From positions 1 through 64,000 of the forward strand of contig NZ_JBAKBF010000006.1 in assembly GCF_036881715.1 (NCBI RefSeq): a stretch of DNA of 64,000 bases, read 5' to 3'. The DNA comes from Pannonibacter anstelovis. GTDB lineage: Bacteria > Pseudomonadota > Alphaproteobacteria > Rhizobiales > Stappiaceae. Shown piece by piece: positions 14,551 through 24,600 of the stretch. The number at the start of each line of letters is the position of its first letter. Position 1 is the stretch's first letter. The notes beneath the pieces were generated by a model. That model had not been told where the DNA came from. It was given only the letters and a program-made list of their open reading frames with translations, and made no database searches. The position numbers were made by a program, and so were the translations under genes.

Positions 14551-17202
14551 ATGCAACGTTCCTTGAGTTTTGCAACTCACCACGCGACACACGGGTTCCG
14601 TCAGGCGTATCACGCCTTCAAGCCCGCCCCCCGTGCTGCCCTTCTGTCAGCAGCCATGCTCTGCTTCTGCCCTGGTGCGGCACTGGCACTGAATTGCACG
14701 CGCTTCCCATCGGATTGGCCGGGCTACGAGCCGGACGAGCTGGGTACATTCGTCGCGAGCGACGAGACGATCAATGGCGACAACAGCGGCACAGCCTGCA
14801 GTCCTTCCCGAGGGGATGTTTTCATCATTGGGTGATATGGGACTTTGACCATCTCGGCTGGTGGCCAGCTCATAAGCAACCAAATAGTCGTGAGCAGTGC
14901 TTCAAATTTCCTGCCATATATTGTTGTCACGGGCACCAACTCAAAGCTTGAAACAAGTAATCTCATCATTGGAAACTATGGGCAGGGAGCCCTTAACGTT
15001 ACAGATGGCGGTCAGGTTACGGTCAACGGCAACCTTTTCATTGGCCATGAACAGCAGGCCGTCACTTTTGATTATGGACGTGGCACCCACACATTTGGCC
15101 CCGAACCAAGCGCAGGCACTGTAGCCGTCACTGGCAAGGGCTCGGTGCTGCAAGCCAATGCGATCTATGTCGGGCGCGGCCAGGTCCCGGCTGGCTATTT
15201 GGGAGTGGTGAATTCAACCGGCACGCTTACCGTTTCAAATGACGGCAGCGTTACAGCATCTGGTGGAAACGGCACGATCAACATCGCCCTTGCCTCTGGC
15301 AGCACAGGCACGCTGAACATCGGTGCGGCGGCAGGTCAGCCGGCGCAGGCAGCAGGCACTGTTCAGGCAGCAGAGATCGCCTTCGGGGCCGGCACAGGTG
15401 CCGTGGTCTTCAATCACACGGACACGGATTACGTATTTGCTCCCAAGGTCAGCGGGTCCGGCACTCTGGCGTTTTACTCCGGCACCACCACGCTCACTGG
15501 CGACTACTCCGGTTTCACAGGCACGGCAGAGATCTACAAGACCGGAACCTTCAATCTCACCTCCGCCTATACCGGTAAGATCAGCCTCAACAATGGCACC
15601 GTTTTCACCGTAAACGGCACTCATAACAATAATTTTCAGGTGCTCTCAGGCGCCACACTTGGCGGCAATGGCCGCATCGGTGCTGTGACGCTCGCAGCCG
15701 GTGCCGTGCTGGCACCGGGCAACGCCAGCAACGGACTGGTGACGAACGGCATCCGCTTCGAATCCGGTTCCACCTTTCAGGTGGGCGTAAACGGCTCCAG
15801 CTTCGCAACAGCAGTTGTATCAACCGGCAAGGTGTCCATCGGCAGTGGCGCGGCGCTCTCGGTCGTGGCCGCAGACGGAGCCGCCTACAAACCGTCCACT
15901 AGCTATCCGGTCTTGACGTCGATTGACGGCCTCGAAGGCAGGTTCAGCACGGTGACTGACAACCTCGCCTTTCTGGATGCCTCGGTGGCGTACACGGCCG
16001 GGCTTGACACTCATTTTGTGACGATCACCCTCAACCGTGCCACCACGCCGGACGGGGCCTTGCTGTCCTTCGTCTCCAGAGCCTCGGGACCAAACGGCAA
16101 ATCGGCTGCTGATGCAATCGGCGCCACCGGCGTGGGTGCGCTGCATGATGCCGTTCTGTCGATGCGCGAGGGCGAGACGGAGCAGGCATTCCAGATGCTG
16201 TCCGGCGAGGCCCATGCGACGGTGCAGCGCACCGTCATGTCCGCCAGCAGCACCAGCCGCAACAGCATGACGCAGCGGATCATCACCGCCACCGGCGGGG
16301 TTGGCGGGTCCACCGGGACACAGGTCTCTATGGCCTTCAACGGCAAGGGCGGCGTGCCGCTGGCAAGGCAGATTGGCGCCCAGGTCTGGAGCCAGGCCAC
16401 CGGCGGCTGGGGCAGGACAGATGCCACTGCAAGCACCGCAGCTGCTGAAAGCTACGGCGGCGGCTTCCTCACTGGCGTTGATGCGGAAATCACTCCCGGC
16501 TGGCGCACAGGCATGATGGCCGGTTACTCCAGAAATCAGTTCAGCTCCTCTGCGAACCACTCCAGCGGCTCTGCCGACACCTATCAGGCCGGTCTCTATG
16601 CGGGCACGCAGATGGACGCGATCGGCCTGCGGCTGGGCGCAAGCTATGCCTGGCACACTCTGGACACCCGCCGCGATGTGGCATTCACCGGCTTTTCCAA
16701 CCGGCTGGCGGCGGCCTACAGCGCCTCGACCGCGCAGGCCTTTGCCGAGATCGGCTATGCCCTGCATCTGGCCCCGGCCACCGTCGAGCCCTTTGCCGGC
16801 ATTGCCGTCATCAACCAGCACACGGACGGCTTCACCGAGACCGGTGGCCCAGCAGCGCTCAGCAGCGGCAGCAGCAACGATGTTCTGGGCGTGACCACGC
16901 TGGGCCTGCGCGGTGAAACGGCCATCGGCCAGATCGGCAGCTTCACCACCTCGCTCAGCGGCTCGCTCGCCTGGCGCCACGCCTTCGGCGATGTCACTCC
17001 CTCGTCCACCCTGCGCTTTGCCAATGGGGGGGATGCCTTCACCGTCTCCGGCACGCCGCTGGACCGGGACGCGGCGCTGTTCGAGGCGGGGCTGTCTCTG
17101 AAGAACGATCAGGCCCTCGGCCTCGCCCTCGCCTACCAGAGCGAACTGGGCGCCACCACCCAAACCCACGCAGGCCGCCTCAGCCTGCAATACAGGTTCT
17201 GA
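14551..17202 (+). pseudogene. Autotransporter gene interrupted by an in-frame TGA
   Basis: Read as one frame, this encodes an 883-residue type Va autotransporter: a long signal peptide (residues 1-47, ending ALALNC), a beta-helical passenger with repeats such as GTLTISAGGQL and GALNVTDGGQV, and a C-terminal beta-barrel that ends LSLQYRF as outer-membrane barrels do. Codon 95 is TGA at 14833-14835, after GDVFIIG and before YGTLTIS. Both sides stay in the same frame and the passenger pattern runs straight through, so a single base change from GGA would explain it. The ATG at 14551 is preceded by GGAGGGG. Re-initiation at the TTG at 14845 would give a protein with no signal peptide. It may be a recent pseudogene, a readthrough case or a sequence error. 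Confidence 0.85.
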
Positions 17203-17282
17203 AGGGCGGGAGAAACGGGGGGCGGAGTGTGCCGCACAGGCTTGCCCCGCTCTCGATGTGTCAAACTCATCGAGTGCGGGTC

Positions 17283-18221
17283 TCATTCCTCCCCGAAGAA
17301 ATCCTCATCCAGCCGCTTGAACTCGACCTTGCGGTATTCTCTGACGCCAACACCATGCTCGATCATCAGATCGGCCAGTTCCTGCCCGTCGATGAGGATC
17401 ACCCGCTGGGCGAGATGGCGCACGTAGTCGCGTGCGGGCTCGCTGAAGCTGGAGGTCGTGACGAACACGCCCTTGGTGGCGCCAAGGCCAACGAGACTCC
17501 CGACGAAACCATTCACATCCGGGCGGCCAACTGGATTGCCGGGGGCGTAGCGCTTGGCCTGCACATAGATGCGGTCAAGACCGAGCCGGTCTTCGTTGAC
17601 CACACCGTCCACGCCGCCATCGCCGGAGCGGCCAAGCTGGGCGGCGGCATCCTTGTGGCTGCCGCCATAGCCCATGGCCACCAGCAGATCGACGATGAGC
17701 TGCTCGAAAAAGGCCGGGCTGTTGGCGAGGATGCGCTGCAGCAACTCATCCCGGAGCTCTGCCATCATGGCCGCATGGGCCGCGTCGATCTGCTCTTCCG
17801 GTGTGGCCGGCGAAGCGGCAGCCTCAATAGCAACCGCCCCCGGCGTGCCCGCCGCGTCTTCCCCGCTGGTGCTGCCGCGCCCGCTCTCATAAAAGGCGCG
17901 GAATTCCGGCTCCTGCATCAGCATCGCCAGGGTGATCTGCTGCGGAGCGCCGGCCAGCAGCGCCCTGCCCTTGTCCGAGGCCACAAAGCGCCCCCGGCCC
18001 GGCGAGACGATCAGTCCGGCCTTGCTCATGTAGAATTTCGCCCAGTGAATGCGGTTGTGCAGCACCCGCTGACGCCCGCTCGGCAGCATCTCCTCCTGCT
18101 CCTGCGGCGTCAGCCCGAACTCACCGGCAATACGCCCGGCCGCATCCCCCACCCGCGTTTCACCTTCGGCAGCAAGACGCAGGACGGGCAGCATGAGAGT
18201 TTGGTAATCGGGGATGGTCAT
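17283..18221 (-). CDS. mrr: Mrr-type restriction endonuclease
   Basis: This 312-residue cytoplasmic nuclease belongs to the Mrr family, many members of which cut methylated or otherwise foreign DNA. Residues 1-90 form the Mrr N-terminal winged-helix region and 165-285 the Mrr catalytic domain of the PD-(D/E)xK type. The core is visible as GDGGVDG (200-206) and QAK (221-223) and looks intact. The length is close to E. coli Mrr (304 residues). It follows hsdS of a type I system by 520 bases on the same strand, so it belongs to the same defence block. Its own promoter probably lies in the repeat-bearing gap upstream. Confidence 0.93.
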   Translation of the reverse strand: MTIPDYQTLMLPVLRLAAEGETRVGDAAGRIAGEFGLTPQEQEEMLPSGRQRVLHNRIHWAKFYMSKAGLIVSPGRGRFVASDKGRALLAGAPQQITLAMLMQEPEFRAFYESGRGSTSGEDAAGTPGAVAIEAAASPATPEEQIDAAHAAMMAELRDELLQRILANSPAFFEQLIVDLLVAMGYGGSHKDAAAQLGRSGDGGVDGVVNEDRLGLDRIYVQAKRYAPGNPVGRPDVNGFVGSLVGLGATKGVFVTTSSFSEPARDYVRHLAQRVILIDGQELADLMIEHGVGVREYRKVEFKRLDEDFFGEE

Positions 18222-18309
18222 TGCGAAGTCAGACGCTCCTCAAAACGTTCCTATATCCGGCGCGGCTGGTGGCTGTATCAATGACCACCGGCTTTCTTAA
18301 ATTCCTTTC

Positions 18310-18328
18310 GTAGCTCTCTTAGAGCTTT
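18310..18328. repeat. 19-base direct repeat, copy 1
   Basis: GTAGCTCTCTTAGAGCTTT occurs here and again at 18470-18488. Each copy contains AGCTCT and AGAGCT as a small inverted repeat around CTT. Confidence 0.85.
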
Positions 18329-18360
18329 AAGGTCGTTGACAAAGCCAGAGCTCTCCTCTT

Positions 18361-18439
18361 TCGTCATGGTCGGGCTTGTCCCGGCCATCTGCAAGCCATT
18401 GATTTGGTTAGATCCTCGGCACAAGGCCGAGGATGACGA
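18361..18439. repeat. Dispersed palindromic intergenic element
   Basis: The 79-base unit starts TCGTCAT and ends with its inverse ATGACGA. Inside are two hairpins: GGTCGGG with CCCGGCC (one G-T pair), and ATCCTCGGC with GCCGAGGAT around ACAAG. It resembles the short palindromic repeats scattered between genes in many Hyphomicrobiales genomes. Its left end shares TTTCGTCATG with the perfect palindrome at 63800-63839. Confidence 0.7.
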
Positions 18440-18469
18440 TGGAGAGGCCGAAGGTTTGTCAGCAGTCTG

Positions 18470-18488
18470 GTAGCTCTCTTAGAGCTTT
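18470..18488. repeat. 19-base direct repeat, copy 2
   Basis: Identical to the copy at 18310-18328, 160 bases away, so the pair flanks the palindromic element. Confidence 0.85.
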
Positions 18489-18741
18489 CTTAGAATGTTC
18501 ACGCTTCGTCCGAAAGGCGCCATTCGGGCGCCGTCTTGGATCCCGCGTTATGGATCCGCCCCTTCATCCGTAAGCTGCTCAAAAGATTGCTTATTTTTGA
18601 CTTCTTCTGATTTAAGCCGAGAGCGTCGCTGAGTTTACCCAAAAGGAGGTCATCAATTTCCTTTCTTGAAGCGCGTCCGAACGGCAGCTAAAGGCAGGCC
18701 GATGACGATGGGAAGCCGTGTGGCGAGGTCACACAGCGTTG

Positions 18742-20055
18742 TCATGCCTTTCTCCCCCGCCCCCGCTTCACCTTCGGTGCCGCTTCGCGTTCGGTGCGGA
18801 CGCGGGCGAGGAGGGTTGCGGCGGGTTCGTCGTTTTCGTCCTGGGGGACCAGTTCGCCGCGGAAGGCCTTGGCCAGGACCGCCTCATCCAGCCGCCCCAC
18901 CAGCGCCAGGGCCCGCTTCGCCTCTGCTGCCAGCCGGTCGATTTTAGCGAAGGCGGATTCGATGCGGCGGACGATTTCGTGTTGGACTTCAAGTGGCCAC
19001 GTGGGGAGGACTAGGCTCGTGAAACGCTCCTGGGTGAGGTTCAGGCCGCTATCATTCCCTCCCGTTTTCATATCCTCAATTCGAGAAAGGAGCTCCGGGG
19101 AGTTCATCATGAACACAAAAAACTTAGGATCGCACAGATCCTTCAATCGAAGCCGATAGGCCTTGTCGCAAAGCATCAGCCTCGGCCTAGTTGTCTCCAC
19201 GTAGCAGCAAACACCGCAGCGCACCCGAGGCCCAGCTCTAGTTATAAGCACGTCACCTTCTTCAATTACAAGATGTTCTCGCGGCAATAAATTGGTCGGC
19301 AAAACCTTGTTTTCGTTTGGCTGAAAAGAAAACGGCTGAATCGCGGTCGTTGTAATAACCGCCCATTGCTGGTCAGAACTGGCGGAGATTTTATCGCATT
19401 TCGGGCTCCATCCTTGGGCAAGTTCCGAAAGCATTTCTCGGACCTCAACGCGCGCCGTAGGAATAGAACGCTGCGATGTGACCAACTCCCCGCTGAACGC
19501 CTTGCTGAGCACGGCCTGCTTGTAGCGGGAGACGAGGGTTTCGATGCGGGTGAGTTCGGTGCGGGCGCGGGCGGATTTCGCGTTCAGCGCCTCCAGCTTG
19601 GCCACGATGCGCTTTTGCTCGGCCAGCGGTGGGAGTGGGACAGTGTGGTCGGTAATGTGCTCCTTCGAAAGACCTGGAATATCGCCACGTGCTTCGCGAA
19701 TGACGGCATTGACAGTATTCGCAAGCGCTCTCATCACAAATGGATACAAAAGCTGCTTCGAGGGCTCATACGCGTAAACATCACGGCCAATCGCACACGC
19801 GACACCGGGAAACATTTTCCCTACGCCTGCTCCTTTAACGGTAATGAAAATGCAGCCTTCAGGCACTGTGCGTTTAGGCGTAGTTGTCCACTTGTTAAGC
19901 TCGATTTCGGACCCTGTCCACTGTTCTGGCCCTGTCACGTAAGGTGTGCCACGTCCCTCACCATTCACGTCAGAGGCAGTTGAACTTTGCCCGCAATAGA
20001 CTTCGCCAATTGCTCCGAGATCTGTAGTAGCCCACCCCTTCGGCAACCCGCTCAT
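18742..20055 (-). CDS. hsdS: Type I restriction-modification specificity subunit HsdS
   Basis: This 437-residue subunit gives the HsdRMS complex its DNA target. It shows the standard two-half layout: target-recognition domain 1 starting LPKGWATTDLG, a central conserved helix (PLPPLAEQKRIVAKLEAL), target-recognition domain 2, and a second conserved helix (LEVQHEIVRRIESAFAKID) followed by AFRGELVPQ. Each recognition domain reads half of a split target; the target itself cannot be predicted. The ATG at 20055 overlaps the hsdM stop by ATGA, so the genes are translationally coupled. The second half of recognition domain 2 is AT-richer than hsdM and hsdR, as is usual for exchanged recognition domains. 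Confidence 0.95.
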   Translation of the reverse strand: MSGLPKGWATTDLGAIGEVYCGQSSTASDVNGEGRGTPYVTGPEQWTGSEIELNKWTTTPKRTVPEGCIFITVKGAGVGKMFPGVACAIGRDVYAYEPSKQLLYPFVMRALANTVNAVIREARGDIPGLSKEHITDHTVPLPPLAEQKRIVAKLEALNAKSARARTELTRIETLVSRYKQAVLSKAFSGELVTSQRSIPTARVEVREMLSELAQGWSPKCDKISASSDQQWAVITTTAIQPFSFQPNENKVLPTNLLPREHLVIEEGDVLITRAGPRVRCGVCCYVETTRPRLMLCDKAYRLRLKDLCDPKFFVFMMNSPELLSRIEDMKTGGNDSGLNLTQERFTSLVLPTWPLEVQHEIVRRIESAFAKIDRLAAEAKRALALVGRLDEAVLAKAFRGELVPQDENDEPAATLLARVRTEREAAPKVKRGRGRKA

Positions 20056-21584
20056 TCCACCACCTCCGGCAGATCGCCGCCGAGTTCGGCGGAGAGGGAC
20101 TCGATTTCCAGCATGGCGGCCTGCAGGTGGCCGAGGATGGCGGCGGCGATGTCGTCGGGCTCGGTGAGGCCGTCTTCCGCCTCTTCCTCCGCCTCACGCA
20201 GCCAGGAGATGTCGAGATTGTCACCGCGTGCGGCAATGTCTTCGCGGGTGAACATGCGCCAGCGGCCGGCCTCGCCCTCGTCCGGGCCGCGCTCCGCACC
20301 ATGGGGGCTGGTGCCGAAGGCTTTCTCAAATCCTTCGAAATGACTTTCCGTCAGCGGTGTGGTCTTGCCGAATTTCGGCATCTGCGCCCGCAGGTCATAG
20401 ATCCAGACGGCTTTCGTGTTGCCGGTCTCGCTCTTGCCCCGGGTCAGGAAGATGACATTGGTCTTCACCCCTTGGGCATAGAAGATGCCGGTGGGCAGGC
20501 GCAGGATGGTGTGCAGGTCGCACCAGTCCATCATCATCTGCCGCAGTGCCTTGCCGCGCCCATCCTCGAACAGCACATTGTCCGGCACGACGATGGCCGC
20601 CCGCCCGCCGGGCTGCAGCGCACGAATGCAATGTTCCACAAAGGGCAGCTGATAGGAGGAGACGGTGGCCGTGACCGTCAGGTCATCACGCGTCGGTGCC
20701 CCGCCCGCCGGGCCGAAGGGCGGGTTGGTGAGGATGAGGTTTGCCCGGCCCAGCTTCGTGCCCTTGTCCGACAGGGTGTCGCCCAGATGCACATGCTCGC
20801 TGTCGATATCATGCAGGTAAAGGTTCATCAGCAGCAGGCGCAGGGTGCCCGGCACGTTTTCCATGCCACGGATCGCCTGCCGCTTCTGCCAGGCGGCCTT
20901 TTCGCCGAGGTCGAAATAGTCATCCGTGCGGGCGCGCATGTAGCGGTCTGCCGCGATGAGGAAACCGCCGGTGCCTGCTGCCGGGTCCTGGATCACCTCC
21001 CCCGGCTGCGGCTGCATGAGGCGGACCAGAAGCTCGATCAGCACACGCGGGGTGAAATACTGCCCGGCACCGCGCTTCGTCTCTTCCGCATTCTTCTGCA
21101 GCAGGCCCTCGTAAAGATCACCGAACTGGTCGCGCTCGTCCGAGAACCAGTCCAGCTCGTCAATGGCGGTGACAAGGGTGGCAAGGTTCTGCGGCTCGCG
21201 GATGAAGGTGGAGGCGCTGTCAAAGATCTCCTGCACCATCTCCGGCAGCGGCCGCGCATCGGCATAGCGCTTGCGCTCTTCCGGCGTGGCATTGTCCGCA
21301 GGCACGGGCACCAGCTCGTCATCACGCCCCAGCCGGGTGCTGGAAGTGCCGAGGGTGACCAGAAGCTTGCGGTAGTGCTCCAGCTGCTTCAGCCCGCCTG
21401 CCTGCACCAGATCCGCCCAGCGCATGCCCTTTGGCAGACTGCCCGTCTCGCGGTTGCGCTCGGCCATCATCTTCAGGAACAGCAGATAGGTCAGCTCCGT
21501 GACATATTGCTGATAGGTGATGCCGTCCTTGCGCAGCACGGTGCAAAGGCGCCAGAGTTTCTGGACGATGGCATTGGCGTTCAT
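20052..21584 (-). CDS. hsdM: Type I restriction-modification DNA methyltransferase subunit HsdM
   Basis: This 510-residue subunit transfers a methyl group from S-adenosylmethionine to adenine N6 in the HsdS target. An N-terminal HsdM helical region is followed by the gamma-class methyltransferase core with motif I DPAAGTGGF (about 200-208) and the catalytic motif IV NPPF (287-290), both intact. The length is typical. The ATG at 21584 is the first of the conserved N-terminus (MNANAIVQKLW). It lies 74 bases after hsdR and overlaps hsdS, so the three form one minus-strand operon in the order R, M, S. Confidence 0.96.
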   Translation of the reverse strand: MNANAIVQKLWRLCTVLRKDGITYQQYVTELTYLLFLKMMAERNRETGSLPKGMRWADLVQAGGLKQLEHYRKLLVTLGTSSTRLGRDDELVPVPADNATPEERKRYADARPLPEMVQEIFDSASTFIREPQNLATLVTAIDELDWFSDERDQFGDLYEGLLQKNAEETKRGAGQYFTPRVLIELLVRLMQPQPGEVIQDPAAGTGGFLIAADRYMRARTDDYFDLGEKAAWQKRQAIRGMENVPGTLRLLLMNLYLHDIDSEHVHLGDTLSDKGTKLGRANLILTNPPFGPAGGAPTRDDLTVTATVSSYQLPFVEHCIRALQPGGRAAIVVPDNVLFEDGRGKALRQMMMDWCDLHTILRLPTGIFYAQGVKTNVIFLTRGKSETGNTKAVWIYDLRAQMPKFGKTTPLTESHFEGFEKAFGTSPHGAERGPDEGEAGRWRMFTREDIAARGDNLDISWLREAEEEAEDGLTEPDDIAAAILGHLQAAMLEIESLSAELGGDLPEVVE

Positions 21585-21658
21585 GACAGGCTTTCCGGTT
21601 CGCTTGGCGGGTGTGTGTTTGTAGCGGGCGGCGGGCGCGGGTCAACAGGCTCTCCGCC

Positions 21659-24600
21659 TCACGCGGCAGAAGGTCCCCATATGGCTTCGTTGAAGGCGTG
21701 CAGAACCTCATCCAGTGCGCCGTCAAACTCCTGCGAGATGTGCTGGAAACCGCCCTTGTCGGCAAAGTTGTCCTGATCCAGCATCACCGGATCGGCCACG
21801 GGCCTGTCCTTCAAGGCACGGCCAATCCGCTGCAACCATTTCTTCTGCTTTGCCGTCCAGCTGCGCGAGGCCTCGATCCTGCGGATGGCATTCTCCACGC
21901 GGGTGGCATAGGGAACCAGCGGATCGCCCAGCGCGGCCTGCCGCACAAAGCCGATGATATGGGCGGCGATATCGGCATTGCGCGCCCGGCCATAGGCGGC
22001 CCGCAGCATGCTTTCGGAGTAGTTTTGCTCGTCCAGCAGCCCCGCCAGTTCGGACAGCTCCTTGCGGGTCAGGTCACGCGGGCGCTGGGTCACGGCGATC
22101 AGCGCCGGAACCTGGTTCATGTTCTCCCGCACGAAACGCTCGAAGCCGGTGATGTAATCTTCCGGCGTGGTGTTGCGCCCGAAGATTTCCTCGATGCGCA
22201 GCAGCTCGTCTTCATGGGTGGAGATGAGCATCCCCTCCCCCTGCACCACCGGCCGCCGCTCCAGCAGCGATATGGCGTGCGGGTGGGTGTCGAGCCAGTC
22301 CTGCAGCGCCCTGCCGGAGAGGCTTGCCAGATGCTGCAGCAAGGTATCCGGGCTCTCCCCCGTCACCCGCTCGAAGCTCTCCTGCGTTTCCCCGTCCATG
22401 CGCTTGATGCGCGCCCGCATGCGCACGATCACCTGGCCCGCAACCCAGTTGCGGTCTTCTTCCGTGGGCGCGTTCTCAAGGTCAGCCAGGAGCTGGTCCA
22501 GCGAAACATCCGGCTTTACGGCCACGGGCCGCATATCCGATGTTTCCTGCAGCTCAGCATAGAGATCGACCGCATCGAAAATGCGGAAATGCTCCTTGCC
22601 GATATTAGGGCAAAGCCGTGTCGCCCGGCCGATCATCTGGTCATAGAGAATGCGGCTTTTCACCCGGCGCACGAAGACCAGATTGCAGATCGAGGGCACA
22701 TCCACACCGGTGGTCAACAGGTCCACGGTCACCACGTATTTCGGCTGAGGATCGTTCTTGAACTTCAGGATCTTTTCCTCAACCCGTTCAACCTTTCCGG
22801 TGATCTTGGCGACCATGCCGTGCGGAATGGCATCCCTGCCGTATTCCTCCTGCAGCTCCTCCACCAGAAGCCGCTCGATATCATCGGCGTGGCTGTCACG
22901 GGCCGCAAAAATCAGCGTCTTGCCCGGCCTGGACGGAGGAATCTCGGTTGCGATGGCCCGGCAGACTATCCGGTTGAACGCTTCGGAGTGGACCCGCCTG
23001 TTGAAGTCGGCCAGATCATAGTCATGTTCCACATCATCGGGCAGCTCGAACAGGTCGATCTGCCCCGTGCGGCGGTCAATGATCTCCACCTCCTCGCCGC
23101 CCTCGAAGTGGATACCCGCCTCGGCCAGCGCTGTTGTGATGCGCCGGGGCGGCAGATAATCGATCAGATAGCCCTCAACGACGGCCTGCCGGTAGCCATA
23201 ATGGAACACCGGATGGCCGAAGATCTCGTAGGTGTGCAGCGCAGCCGTTGCCGTCAGCGCCACTTTCACCGCATCGAAATGGTCAAGGATCTGCCGGTAG
23301 GCGGACTGGTAGTCATCAATGTTGCGGAAGCCGGCTTCACTCTCGCTCATCTCCGCATCCAGCGTGTAGCCACGATGGGCCTCATCCACGATGATGCAGT
23401 CAAAGGTGCCGGGCGACAGGCGCCTTGCCGGGTCTGGCTCGTTGAGAATACGGGCAATCATCGACTGCACGGTCGCCACCTGTACCCGGTCCTCATCTGC
23501 CGGCTGGCGCGTCTCAAGGCCTGACACCTTGTAGATCTGCGAAAAGTTGAGCATGCCGTCGATTTCAGTGGTGTCGAGGGCATCACTCGTCTGCTTGCCA
23601 AGCGTCTTGCGGTCAACAAGGAAGAGGATACGGCGGAAGCGGCTGTGCTTCAAAAGCCGGTACATCAGCGCAATGGCCGTGCGTGTCTTTCCGGTGCCCG
23701 TCGCCATGGAGATGAGGATCTCGCGCTGCCCCCGGGCAATCGCCTCCTCCACTGCAGAAATCGCCTTCTCCTGATAGGGCCGCAACCGCCCATGGCCGAA
23801 ACTGTCTTCGGCAAGCCCGAGCGCAGCGGCGTCCACATCCATACGCAGCTTTTCAAGGAGATCCTTCGGCGTAAACCAGCTTGGCATGGCCTGCGGATGG
23901 TTGGTCTGCCGCCGCACGTCCCTGTACCAGATGCCCGATCCAGCCAGCCACTGGCGCAAGAACGGTCGGCCATTGGTGGCAAAGACAAACGGCACCCGGA
24001 AAGGCTCGTCGATGCCATACTGCCACGGATCATCCCCAGGCAGCATTTCAGGGCTCAGCCGAATATGGCGGGCATAACGCTCGGCCTGAGACAGGGCAGA
24101 CTGCACATTCACGGCCTCCCGCTTGGCTTCGATCACGCCCAGGCAGGTCAGGCCGCAAAACAGCGCATAGTCGGCAGAGCCGCTTTCTGTGGGCCATTCG
24201 GCGATGGCAAGATTGCGCCCCTCTTCCGGCCTTGTGCCCTTCGAATAACGCAAGGACGTGGAATCGGCTTCCCATCCGGCATCCGACAGCTGCACATCAA
24301 TCAGCTGGCGGGTCTGGCGTTCGTCCAGTTCCAGCCTGTTTGCCGCCTCCATGCCCGCCTGGCGGAATGCCAGAAGCGTTGCCTGCGGCTGGGCGGCAGC
24401 ATCTGACTGCAGTTCCTTGAGCCTCAGAGCCAAAGCCGCCTGATTGGCTTCGAGCTCCATTGCTGTCTGTTCCCAGACAGAACTCTCTTCTGCAGCCTGC
24501 CGGGCCATCTCCTGCGCTGCAAGGCGGGCTCTTTCCAGCTCCTCAGCGGACGCATGGGCCGCAGCCAGTTTCGCCTCAGCCTCCTGCACCTGCTGGCGCA

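Larger units (their letters stand above)
18222..18741. other. Non-coding gap between hsdS and mrr carrying repeats
   Basis: This 520-base gap has no supported gene. It contains a palindromic element (18361-18439) between two copies of a 19-base sequence (18310-18328 and 18470-18488). Lower GC than the neighbouring genes and the repeats suggest an insertion-prone site. Confidence 0.6.

Noticed and set aside
14833..14835. TGA as selenocysteine codon
   Set aside because: Autotransporter passengers have no selenocysteine role, and no bacterial SECIS-like stem was recognised just after it.
15820..17286. Minus-strand 488-codon frame opposite the autotransporter barrel
   Set aside because: The opposite frame encodes a recognisable beta-barrel; this one is low-complexity shadow.
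18361..18439. CRISPR repeat or insertion sequence
   Set aside because: Only one unit with internal palindromes is present, no spacer array and no transposase gene.
20127..23524. Two long plus-strand frames across hsdM and hsdR
   Set aside because: Both are shadows of conserved genes in high-GC DNA and lack ribosome sites and recognisable domains.
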